A stretch of 5,819 bases of DNA, from NCBI GenBank assembly GCA_964416755.1, contig CAYQFH010000144.1, positions 1-5,819 of the forward strand, given 5' to 3'. The notes beneath the pieces are model-generated. The model worked only from the letters and a program-made list of their open reading frames with translations, was not told where the DNA came from and made no database searches. The translations under genes and the position numbers were made by a program. Positions 1 to 5,819 of the stretch are shown piece by piece; positions within the stretch are counted from its first letter, which is position 1; every line of letters begins with the position of its first letter. This DNA comes from Thiopontia sp964416755 (GTDB lineage: Bacteria > Pseudomonadota > Gammaproteobacteria > GCF-002020875).

Positions 1-100
1 TTTACCATAACCATCAATCATACCAGCAAATATTTATTTAAATTTCATATGGTTATTTTGTCATACCTACATTTTAAACAGGTTCATCACAATCACCTCA

Positions 101-128
101 TTGACGAACACAGGATTGGATGTACAAT
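101..128 (+). promoter_or_regulatory. Sigma-70-type promoter of the toxin-antitoxin operon
   Basis: A -35 box TTGACG (101-106, five of six consensus bases) lies 16 bases from a -10 box TACAAT (123-128, five of six). Transcription would start near 134-136, giving a leader of about 30 bases before the antitoxin ATG at 166. The surrounding DNA is A+T-rich, and this is the best promoter-like pair upstream of the operon. The -10 box is shared with the TGTACA palindrome described separately, so repressor binding there would block RNA polymerase. The boxes are seen directly; promoter activity is inferred. Confidence 0.68.
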
Positions 129-146
129 TAAATAAAAATACGTACA
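121..146 (+). promoter_or_regulatory. Putative Phd/YefM-type operator (paired GTAC boxes)
   Basis: A perfect TGTACA palindrome at 121-126 is followed by CGTACA at 141-146. With flanking bases they read TGTACAA and CGTACAA, a direct repeat with one mismatch, with centres 20 bases apart (about two helical turns, so on the same DNA face). The left box overlaps the -10 hexamer and the right box lies just after the expected transcription start. The YefM antitoxin of E. coli is known to bind palindromes with a TGTACA core at its own promoter, and this antitoxin belongs to the same superfamily. Autorepression by the antitoxin, strengthened by the toxin, is the likely role. The spacing differs from the closer spacing I recall for E. 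coli yefM. Confidence 0.6.
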
Positions 147-153
147 ACAATTT

Positions 154-157
154 GGAG
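154..157 (+). promoter_or_regulatory. Ribosome binding site of the antitoxin gene
   Basis: GGAG lies 8 bases before the ATG at 166. It is the only purine-rich Shine-Dalgarno match in the leader, and it fixes that ATG as the start. Confidence 0.7.
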
Positions 158-165
158 TAGCAAGA

Positions 166-402
166 ATGTCTCAGGCAATCACACCATCACATCTACGCAG
201 TGATCTCTTCAATGTGCTGGATCAGGTACTGGAGAGTGGTGAACCCATTGAGATCAAACGCAAAGGTTCACTGCTAAAAATCAGTCGTGTGGAGAGCAGC
301 AAACTGGAACTGCTGAAGCCTCACCCTGATGCAATGCGTGGTAATCCTGATGAGATCGCCGGTATGGATTGGTCAAGCGAGTGGAATCATGATCTACCTT
401 GA
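166..402 (+). CDS. Phd/YefM-family type II antitoxin
   Basis: This is a 78-residue protein, the usual size for a Phd/YefM antitoxin. Residues about 4-42 match the N-terminal DNA-binding and dimer fold of the family: ITPSHLRSDLFNVLDQVLES, then GEPIEIKRKG, then a hydrophobic strand LLKISRV. The remainder (about 45-78) is polar, acidic and Trp-containing (DWSSEWN near residues 68-74), as expected for the tail that is disordered alone and folds over the toxin's active site. It should neutralise the PIN toxin encoded next to it and repress the shared promoter with it. The start is supported by GGAG 8 bases upstream. Its last 14 bases overlap the toxin start, so the two are probably translationally coupled. 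The family assignment is by recognised sequence pattern, not a search. G+C content is well below that of the minus-strand genes, consistent with acquisition as a cassette. Confidence 0.85.
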   Translation: MSQAITPSHLRSDLFNVLDQVLESGEPIEIKRKGSLLKISRVESSKLELLKPHPDAMRGNPDEIAGMDWSSEWNHDLP

Positions 403-766
403 TACCCACGTAGCCGTTCGACTCTACGTCAATGGCACTGAAGGCTTCTCCGAAACTGTTCTACAATTGCTGGAGCAGGAAGACGATATTCGAATCTCCC
501 CAATGGCTCGTTTGGAGATTGAGTACCTGTACGAAATCAAACGAATCAATGAACAGGCCATCACTATCATTGATTCTCTGGAGACATCCATCGGGCTGAT
601 CACCTGTAATACTCCGTTCCCAGCCATTGCCAAGGCTGCTGAATCACTGAAATGGACACGTGATCCTTTTGACAGATTGATCGTTGCTCATGCATCGCTG
701 TTCGATGCGCTGCTGGTTACCAAAGATGAGAATATTCAAAACCATTACCAACACACCATTTGGTAA
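389..766 (+). CDS. PIN-domain ribonuclease toxin (VapC-like)
   Basis: This is a 125-residue single-domain protein. PIN-domain toxins are Mg2+-dependent RNases that stop translation by cleaving tRNA or rRNA; this one's target cannot be read from sequence. The acidic residues of the fold are in place: Asp5 in MIYLDTHV, Glu43 in the SPMARLEIE segment, Asp92 and Asp95 in RDPFDRLIVAHA, and Asp113 in LLVTKDENI near the C-terminus. The protein therefore looks catalytically intact. I chose the ATG at 389 because the PIN fold starts there with the first strand and catalytic Asp. An in-frame ATG at 329 would add 20 residues unrelated to the fold and overlap the antitoxin much more. The 14-base overlap with the antitoxin and the lack of a strong ribosome site of its own suggest coupled translation, which keeps toxin below antitoxin. 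Pairing a PIN toxin with a Phd-type antitoxin is a known combination. Confidence 0.85.
   Translation: MIYLDTHVAVRLYVNGTEGFSETVLQLLEQEDDIRISPMARLEIEYLYEIKRINEQAITIIDSLETSIGLITCNTPFPAIAKAAESLKWTRDPFDRLIVAHASLFDALLVTKDENIQNHYQHTIW
745..766 (-). terminator. Weak hairpin between the convergent operons, possible terminator
   Basis: TTACCAA (745-751) and TTGGTAA (760-766) form a 7-base-pair stem with an 8-base loop, ending on the toxin stop codon. Read on the minus strand, the hairpin follows the helicase stop by 14 bases and is followed by a short T-rich stretch (TGGTTTTG). On the plus strand no T tract follows. The stem has only two G-C pairs, so as an intrinsic terminator it is weak. It is the only candidate near the 14-base gap between the two operons. 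Confidence 0.22.
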
Positions 767-780
767 CGAAGAAACTACAT

Positions 781-3700
781 CTACCCAGCTGCATCCTGAA
801 TCAAAGCCACCATCTCATCCACCGAAAGTTTACCACTCTGGTCACTTCCCTCCAGTAGCTGGTCGGCCAAGTCACGCTTGTGCTGGTGAAGATCAACAAT
901 CTTCTCCTCAATCGTCCCCTTCACCACCAGTCGATAGATGGTAACCGGACGGGTCTGCCCCATGCGATGGGCGCGATCCGAGGCCTGATCCTCTACCGCC
1001 GGGTTCCACCAGGGGTCCATATGGATCACATAGTCGGCTGCGGTCAGGTTGAGGCCGGAGCCACCCGCCTTGAGGCTGATCAGGAAGAGTTCACCCTCCC
1101 CCCCCTGGAAGGCATCGACCGCCTCCTTGCGCTTGCCGACCGGGGTGGAGCCATCAAGATACTGATAGCGGATCCCCTTGCGATCGAGCTGCTCACGGAT
1201 CAAGGAGAGGTGGCTGACAAACTGACTGAAGACCAGTGCGCGATGACCATTCTCCAGCAACTCATCCACCACCTCGGCAAAGACGCGGTGTTTGGCGCTG
1301 GTGATGGCCGAATCGGCATCGACCAGTTTGGGGTGGCAGCACGCCTGCCGCAAACGGGTGATCTCAGCCAGAATCTGTAGGTGCTGTGGACCGCCCGCCC
1401 CCCCTTGTCGCATCTGACTGATACGCTCGATCGAGCGCTGGCGCAGTGCCTCCATGAAGACCGCCTCCTCTTCACGCATCTCCACATGCAGCGTGATCTC
1501 GGTACGCGGTGGCAGCTCGGAGAGTACATCCCGCTTCAGGCGGCGCAGGATGAACGGGGCGATCAGGCTCTTGAGCTGCTGCCGTGCGGTGTCATCCTTA
1601 TCCACCTCAATGGGGCGAGCAAAGCGCTCATTGAAGCGCTCCAGTGAACCGAGCAGGCCGGGGTTGATAAAGCGGAACAGGTTCCACAGCTCACCCAGAT
1701 GGTTCTCGATCGGGGTACCGGTAGTGACCAGACGGAACTTGCCATTCAGCCCCATCACCGCCTGCGAACGTTTGGTCGCCGCATTCTTGATCGCCTGCGC
1801 CTCATCGACCACCACCGTCTGCCACTCCACCGACTGCAGCAGTTTGGCCTCGCGCTGCAGCAGGCCATAGCTGCAGATCACCAGACCATAGGCAGTCGCC
1901 TCTTCAATCAGTGTCGTACGCTCCTCGCCACTGTAGTCACCAAATATCGCGGGGCGCAGGGTGGGGGCAAAACGGGTCGCCTCTTCCGCCCAGTTCATGC
2001 AGACTGAGGTGGGGGCGAGTACCAGTGTCGGCCCTTCACCGGCACGGCTCAGTGCCATGCTCAGCGCCTGCAGGGTTTTGCCCAATCCCATGTCATCGGC
2101 AAGACAGGCACCGGCATCCCAGTGGGCCAGTCGTGCCATCCACTGATAGCCCTGCAGCTGGTAGTCACGCAACTCTGCCTCCAGCGTATTCGGCAGTTGC
2201 GGCTCCAGGTGGTTGGCCTCCTCAATGCGGTGACGCTGCTCCTCCCAGTTCTTGCTGGCGTGGAACGCCATCCCCTCCAGCGCCTCATCCATTGCCGAGA
2301 GTGCCAGCGGGTGGATCTTGTTCTCCTCGGCACCATAGCTCTTGAGCATCTCCAGCCGCTTCTGCAGCTCACGGCTCAGCGCCAGGATCGCGCCATCCTC
2401 CATTTTCAGGAAGCGACCATTGCCATGCTCCATCATCCCCCAGAGATCCTTCAGCGCAACCACCTGACTCTGGCTCACCTGCAGCTCTCCATCAAGTGCA
2501 AACCACTCACGGCTCTCCTGTACCCCGACTCGCATCTGCCCGAGGTTGATCTCGGTCATGCGCGGGATCTTGGCATCCTGCGGCCAGTCGAGACGCGCCT
2601 CCTCTTCCCCCAAACTGCGCAGGGTGAAGAGCAGTTCCAACGCCTCTTCCGGATCTTCCATCAGCCGCTCATCCAGCAGGTGCGCCTCATCCACACCCAA
2701 CAGCAGATCGGGCACCGTCTCCTCCAGCTGCCCGAGAATACCCAGCGCCCGCTTCTGCTCCTGCTGCAGATCTCGATGTGCCTGCAGTTGCTGACCTTCC
2801 ACCTCGCCAAAGACGACAGTGCCCCCCTTGCCAGGATAGAAGCGGGGGCCGCTCTCCCCCATCGGGGCAACCCAGTAGCTGATACGGATACCGCCCGCTT
2901 CGGGCAGCAGGTGGATATGGGGCATCGTCTCCCCATCAATCTGTTTTACCCCGGCAGCAGCTCCACCGATGGTGGAGTGGACGGTCAGCAGCGGCGCGAT
3001 CGCAGAGATGCTGTCAAGCAGCCGCTGCTTGGCGGCAATCGGAATGGTGACGCCACTGCTACCCAAAATCTGCGCCACCCGCAGGTGCGGCTCCTCAAAG
3101 CGGGCAACCACCAGACGACGCCCCCCCTCCCAGTGGGTGCCCATGCCGCTGTAGCTGCCGTTCTCCTGTTGTGGTGGATAGGGCACCAGCTGCACCTTGA
3201 GCGAGGCCCCCTCTTCAATCTCTACCACCTCCAGTGCCGGCTCCTGCTGTACCACATCGATGGCAACACCACTCTCCAGCTCAACCGCCGGGTGGCCACT
3301 CAACTCCCACAGTGCCCGCTCCAGATTGAACTCATGGATCTGTTTGCGCTGGTAGCTGGCAGAAGAGTAGGCCGTGCGCTCGCTGATGGTGTTGCAGATT
3401 CGGTGATCCTGGTCACTCAGATAACTGTACTGGTCACGCTCCTCATAGAGCTTCTTCAAGGCGATCGCACGCCCCTTGCTCCAGCGCCCACTCTTGCCCA
3501 GCTTCTGCTCACGTGGCTGCAGCAGCGGCAATCCCTGCTCCTGCTTCTCGATACGCCAGGCCAACCGTTGAATGGAATCTTGTTGTTTCTGTTCGGCCTG
3601 CTCACTCTGCTGTGCCATGCCGTTGATCGCATCCAGCACCCGTTCCCACTGCTGTTTGGGACGGATCAGGCTGGCCCAACTACTATTGTCACTGTTCTCC

Positions 3701-4992
3701 AACCCTTGCGCCGTTGCAGTGATCTGCTGCAGCAGCTGTTCGAACTGCTGCGTATAGAGTCTAATACCGACATCAGTCGCCTGCGCAGCATTTTTCTGCA
3801 GTGAAGCCATCTGCGCCTCACTGACCGGTTCACCAATCCAGTAGCGGGCGATGGCCTGGATCAGCTGGTCCCAGGCGGAGTGGATGCGTTCACGCTGTAG
3901 CAACGTGCACTGCTTCACCTCCAGCTTACCCATCAGCAGCCGTGCCACCTCTCTCATCATCAGCACAGCCGCCCCAAACGGCTCATCCAGGGGCGAGAGG
4001 CCCGCCTCTTCCAGCTGTGCCTCACGCTGGTCAGCCAGCGCATTCACACGCTGCTGCGCCTCGAAACCACCCTGCTGCAGATAAAGCATCTGCAGGAAGA
4101 GTGGCCCCGGCCCCTCTTCAGGATAACTTTCAGTCTGCTCCAGTAGTGGCAGTGCTTTTTCAAAGTCACCAGAGAGCATTGCCACCCAGCCATGCAACTC
4201 AGTCTCATCTACTCCCTGCAACAGCTCCAGTGCTCGCTCTGGTTCACCGCCATAAAGACGAAAGGTGGCCGCATTCGGTGCCAGTTCCGGCTGTGCCTGA
4301 ACCCGTGGTTCCACCTGCTGCTCCCAGAAGTCCCACAGCAACGGGGTACCATCCACCTCCAGCAGATCGGTACGGATCGGGTTCATCAATGCGTGATAGT
4401 GGAGCCAATCCGGCAACTGCTGCAGCCAAACCGACTGCACCGGGAAGTAGCAGAGGTTGGTGATCACCTCCTCCTGGTCGGCACTCAACGTCCCCTGCCA
4501 GAGGTTGTCCGACTCCAGCCCCAACCAGTTCTGGATATAGTCCCAATCCTGACGATAGAAGGCGAAGCGCAGTGGGCGCATCTCCGGGTCAACCCCGGCA
4601 GCCCAGTACCCGGCACTGATCTGTTTGTTGATCGCCTCGATGACCGGCTCCACCAACCCATCGGCAACCAGCTGTCGAGAGAGCAGGTCAACCAGAAAGC
4701 GGCTGCAGCGCAGACGCTCATTGTCATCACTGCTCCACTCCTGCTCCTCCCACTTGCGACGCCACTGCGGCAACATCAGTTTGAACTGCTGCGCCAGCGG
4801 CTCACCCGATTCGCTCTCCCACCCCAATGTGGTCAGCATCCGCTCCAGCGTTGCCGGGGGCAGTGGCAGATCGGCCAGTGAAAGCACTTGCAACACCCGG
4901 TACTCATCACTGGAGCACTCGCTGGCAAAGTTACTGTAGTACTGCTCGAAACCGGGCCAGGCCGGTTCATTGCCTTGGTCAAAAGAGATCAT
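781..4992 (-). CDS. Large Snf2/Rad54-family DEAD/DEAH helicase-like ATPase
   Basis: This is a 1403-residue protein, long for a bacterial Snf2 protein. Snf2 motors are usually double-stranded DNA translocases that remodel or remove DNA-bound protein, such as RNA polymerase for RapA; the role of this one is unknown. The motor is at the C-terminus. It has LRDYQ (941-945), Walker A DDMGLGKT (966-973), motif Ia LAPTSVCMNW (992-1001), Walker B DEAQ (1063-1066), TGTP (1091-1094), the Snf2 signature FILRRLKRDVL (1147-1157), motif V SLKAGGSGLNL (1306-1316), DPWWNPAVE, and motif VI DRAHRMGQ (1339-1346) with both arginines. All are intact, so activity is likely. Before it, residues about 565-930 resemble the accessory region of bacterial Snf2 proteins (GRFLKMEDGAILAL near 860; DPEEALELLFTLR near 780). 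Residues 1 to about 530 are helical, with a TPR-like stretch near 244-295 and a charged, Gln-rich helix near 459-485. No Cys/His cluster of the SWIM zinc-finger type is seen. The ATG lies 8 bases after the parE stop, without a clear Shine-Dalgarno, so reinitiation after parE is likely. Confidence 0.9.
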   Translation of the reverse strand: MISFDQGNEPAWPGFEQYYSNFASECSSDEYRVLQVLSLADLPLPPATLERMLTTLGWESESGEPLAQQFKLMLPQWRRKWEEQEWSSDDNERLRCSRFLVDLLSRQLVADGLVEPVIEAINKQISAGYWAAGVDPEMRPLRFAFYRQDWDYIQNWLGLESDNLWQGTLSADQEEVITNLCYFPVQSVWLQQLPDWLHYHALMNPIRTDLLEVDGTPLLWDFWEQQVEPRVQAQPELAPNAATFRLYGGEPERALELLQGVDETELHGWVAMLSGDFEKALPLLEQTESYPEEGPGPLFLQMLYLQQGGFEAQQRVNALADQREAQLEEAGLSPLDEPFGAAVLMMREVARLLMGKLEVKQCTLLQRERIHSAWDQLIQAIARYWIGEPVSEAQMASLQKNAAQATDVGIRLYTQQFEQLLQQITATAQGLENSDNSSWASLIRPKQQWERVLDAINGMAQQSEQAEQKQQDSIQRLAWRIEKQEQGLPLLQPREQKLGKSGRWSKGRAIALKKLYEERDQYSYLSDQDHRICNTISERTAYSSASYQRKQIHEFNLERALWELSGHPAVELESGVAIDVVQQEPALEVVEIEEGASLKVQLVPYPPQQENGSYSGMGTHWEGGRRLVVARFEEPHLRVAQILGSSGVTIPIAAKQRLLDSISAIAPLLTVHSTIGGAAAGVKQIDGETMPHIHLLPEAGGIRISYWVAPMGESGPRFYPGKGGTVVFGEVEGQQLQAHRDLQQEQKRALGILGQLEETVPDLLLGVDEAHLLDERLMEDPEEALELLFTLRSLGEEEARLDWPQDAKIPRMTEINLGQMRVGVQESREWFALDGELQVSQSQVVALKDLWGMMEHGNGRFLKMEDGAILALSRELQKRLEMLKSYGAEENKIHPLALSAMDEALEGMAFHASKNWEEQRHRIEEANHLEPQLPNTLEAELRDYQLQGYQWMARLAHWDAGACLADDMGLGKTLQALSMALSRAGEGPTLVLAPTSVCMNWAEEATRFAPTLRPAIFGDYSGEERTTLIEEATAYGLVICSYGLLQREAKLLQSVEWQTVVVDEAQAIKNAATKRSQAVMGLNGKFRLVTTGTPIENHLGELWNLFRFINPGLLGSLERFNERFARPIEVDKDDTARQQLKSLIAPFILRRLKRDVLSELPPRTEITLHVEMREEEAVFMEALRQRSIERISQMRQGGAGGPQHLQILAEITRLRQACCHPKLVDADSAITSAKHRVFAEVVDELLENGHRALVFSQFVSHLSLIREQLDRKGIRYQYLDGSTPVGKRKEAVDAFQGGEGELFLISLKAGGSGLNLTAADYVIHMDPWWNPAVEDQASDRAHRMGQTRPVTIYRLVVKGTIEEKIVDLHQHKRDLADQLLEGSDQSGKLSVDEMVALIQDAAG

Positions 4993-5000
4993 GGACAGGA

Positions 5001-5819
5001 TCAGACTTCGGCCAGATCGCCTCGGGTTTCCAACCAGCTCTTACGATCCCCTGAACGCTTCTTCGCCAGCAGCATGTCCATCACGCTATGGCTCTCATCC
5101 CCGGCATCGATGGTAAGCTGCACCAGACGTCGGGTCTCTGTTGCCATGGTCGTCTCTCGCAACTGTAGCGGATTCATCTCACCCAACCCCTTGAAGCGCT
5201 GCACGTTGACCTTGCCGCGCTTCTTCTCCGACTCAATACGATCCAGCACACCCTGCTTCTCGGCATCGTCGAGCGCATAGTAAACCTCCTTACCGATGTC
5301 AATGCGGTAGAGCGGCGGCATCGCCACATAGACATGTCCTTCAGAGACCAGTTTAGGGAAGTGGCGCAAAAACAGTGCACAGAGCAGCGTCGCAATGTGC
5401 AGTCCATCGGAGTCCGCATCGGCGAGGATACAGATCTTGCCATAACGCAGCCCGGTCAGATCGCTGCTGCCCGGCTCCATGCCGAGTGCAATAGAGATGT
5501 CATGCGCCTCCTGCGAGGCGAGCACCTGGGTGGGATCCACCTCCCAGGTGTTCAGAATCTTGCCTCGCAGCGGCATGATCGCCTGGAATTCACGATCACG
5601 CGCCTGCTTGGCGGAGCCACCCGCCGAGTCACCCTCGACCAGGAAGAGTTCCCCCTGCAGCGGATCGGCAGTGGAGCAGTCTGCCAGTTTGCCCGGCAGT
5701 GCAGGGCCACTGGTAATCTTCTTGCGCACCACCTTCTTGCGCGAGCGCATGCGGCTCTGTGCGCTGTTAATCGCCAGCTCGGCAATCTGCTCTCCCAGTT
5801 CCGGATGTTCATTCAACCA
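5001..5819 (-). CDS. parE: DNA topoisomerase IV subunit B (ParE), C-terminal part
   Basis: This is the C-terminal 272 residues of ParE; the frame stays open to the window edge, so the N-terminal ATPase (GHKL) part lies outside. E. coli ParE has 630 residues. ParE with ParC forms topoisomerase IV, which unlinks daughter chromosomes and relaxes supercoils. Visible here are the end of the transducer (KKVVRKKITSGPALPGKLAD), then the TOPRIM metal site: EGDSAGGSAKQARDR with its catalytic Glu (codon 5634-5636) and ADADSDG with the DxDxD aspartates (5420-5406). PPLYRID, QRFKGLGEMNPLQLRETTM and the C-terminal LLAKKRSGDRKSWLE follow. The TOPRIM region lacks the long insert of enterobacterial GyrB, and RFKGLGEMNP is ParE-like. 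The Asp in KLADC and the Lys in SAKQ, equivalent to known GyrB quinolone-resistance positions, are wild type. It is the upstream gene of the pair with the Snf2 ATPase. A TTG at 5816-5814 lies inside conserved protein sequence and is not a start. Confidence 0.95.
   Translation of the reverse strand, partial: WLNEHPELGEQIAELAINSAQSRMRSRKKVVRKKITSGPALPGKLADCSTADPLQGELFLVEGDSAGGSAKQARDREFQAIMPLRGKILNTWEVDPTQVLASQEAHDISIALGMEPGSSDLTGLRYGKICILADADSDGLHIATLLCALFLRHFPKLVSEGHVYVAMPPLYRIDIGKEVYYALDDAEKQGVLDRIESEKKRGKVNVQRFKGLGEMNPLQLRETTMATETRRLVQLTIDAGDESHSVMDMLLAKKRSGDRKSWLETRGDLAEV

Noticed and set aside
7..56. Eight-base inverted repeat ATAACCAT / ATGGTTAT in the A+T-rich leader
   Set aside because: The arms are short, 34 bases apart and lie in A+T-rich DNA, so chance is a sufficient explanation. 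It lies well upstream of the promoter and resembles no known site.
329..388. Upstream ATG extending the PIN toxin by 20 residues
   Set aside because: The extra residues lie in another frame of the antitoxin gene and have no relation to the PIN fold, which begins at the ATG at 389 with its first strand and catalytic Asp.
2680..2691. A DEAH tetrapeptide at residues 768-771 of the Snf2 protein, as a possible second Walker B
   Set aside because: It lies in the accessory region with no Walker A partner nearby. The true Walker B is DEAQ at 1063-1066, in the right order between motif Ia and TGTP.
3724..3735. Perfect palindrome CTGCTGCAGCAG and other CTG/CAG-rich stretches
   Set aside because: These encode Leu/Gln-rich helices with the preferred codons CTG and CAG, which are reverse complements. 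They follow from codon use and are not a separate element.
2122..3804. A 560-codon open frame on the + strand inside the helicase gene, plus similar ones at 880-1380 and 4192-4881
   Set aside because: All three are codon-aligned with the minus-strand gene. It rarely uses TTA, CTA or TCA codons, so the opposite strand has few stops. Its many CAG, CTG and GAG codons read as CTG, CAG and CTC in reverse, giving the Leu/Gln-rich low-information product. The sense protein has a complete, conserved motor.
781..4992. The Snf2 protein as part of a phage-defence system such as DISARM
   Set aside because: No methyltransferase, nuclease, phospholipase D or DUF1998 partner is in the window. The gene is tied to parE and has core-genome composition; the nearby toxin-antitoxin pair alone does not make a defence island.

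Overview
The window reads as a stretch of a gammaproteobacterial chromosome. The main evidence is the partial protein at the right edge, which follows E. coli-type ParE almost block for block and lacks the long insert expected in enterobacterial GyrB. A genus cannot be named from the sequence alone.

Layout, left to right. Positions 1-165 are an A+T-rich intergenic region (about 30% G+C by direct count). It ends in a good sigma-70-type promoter whose -10 box is overlapped by a TGTACA palindrome. It drives a two-gene type II toxin-antitoxin operon on the + strand: a Phd/YefM-type antitoxin (166-402) and a PIN-domain, VapC-like RNase toxin (389-766), which overlap by 14 bases. Only 14 bases further on, a convergent minus-strand operon ends. 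It consists of the 3' part of parE (5001-5819, truncated by the window edge) and, 8 bases downstream, a 1403-residue Snf2/Rad54-family helicase-like ATPase (781-4992). The ATPase has a C-terminal motor with all the motor motifs checked intact and a long N-terminal extension of about 930 residues.

The minus-strand pair looks like resident core genome: it is G+C-rich, with biased codon use and tight spacing. Topoisomerase IV (ParE is its ATPase/TOPRIM subunit) and a Snf2 translocase both act on DNA topology or DNA-bound protein, so co-expression is plausible, but a joint function is inference. The toxin-antitoxin pair is A+T-richer and compact, with its own regulation, and looks like a later insertion next to the end of the parE operon.

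I see no tRNA, rRNA, CRISPR array, insertion sequence or attachment site. The many long open frames inside 781-4992 on the opposite strand are a by-product of the helicase gene's codon use. No clearly undescribed system is evident. The points most worth a second look are the operator/promoter arrangement of the toxin-antitoxin locus, the parE-Snf2 coupling, and the uncharacterised N-terminal half of the Snf2 protein.
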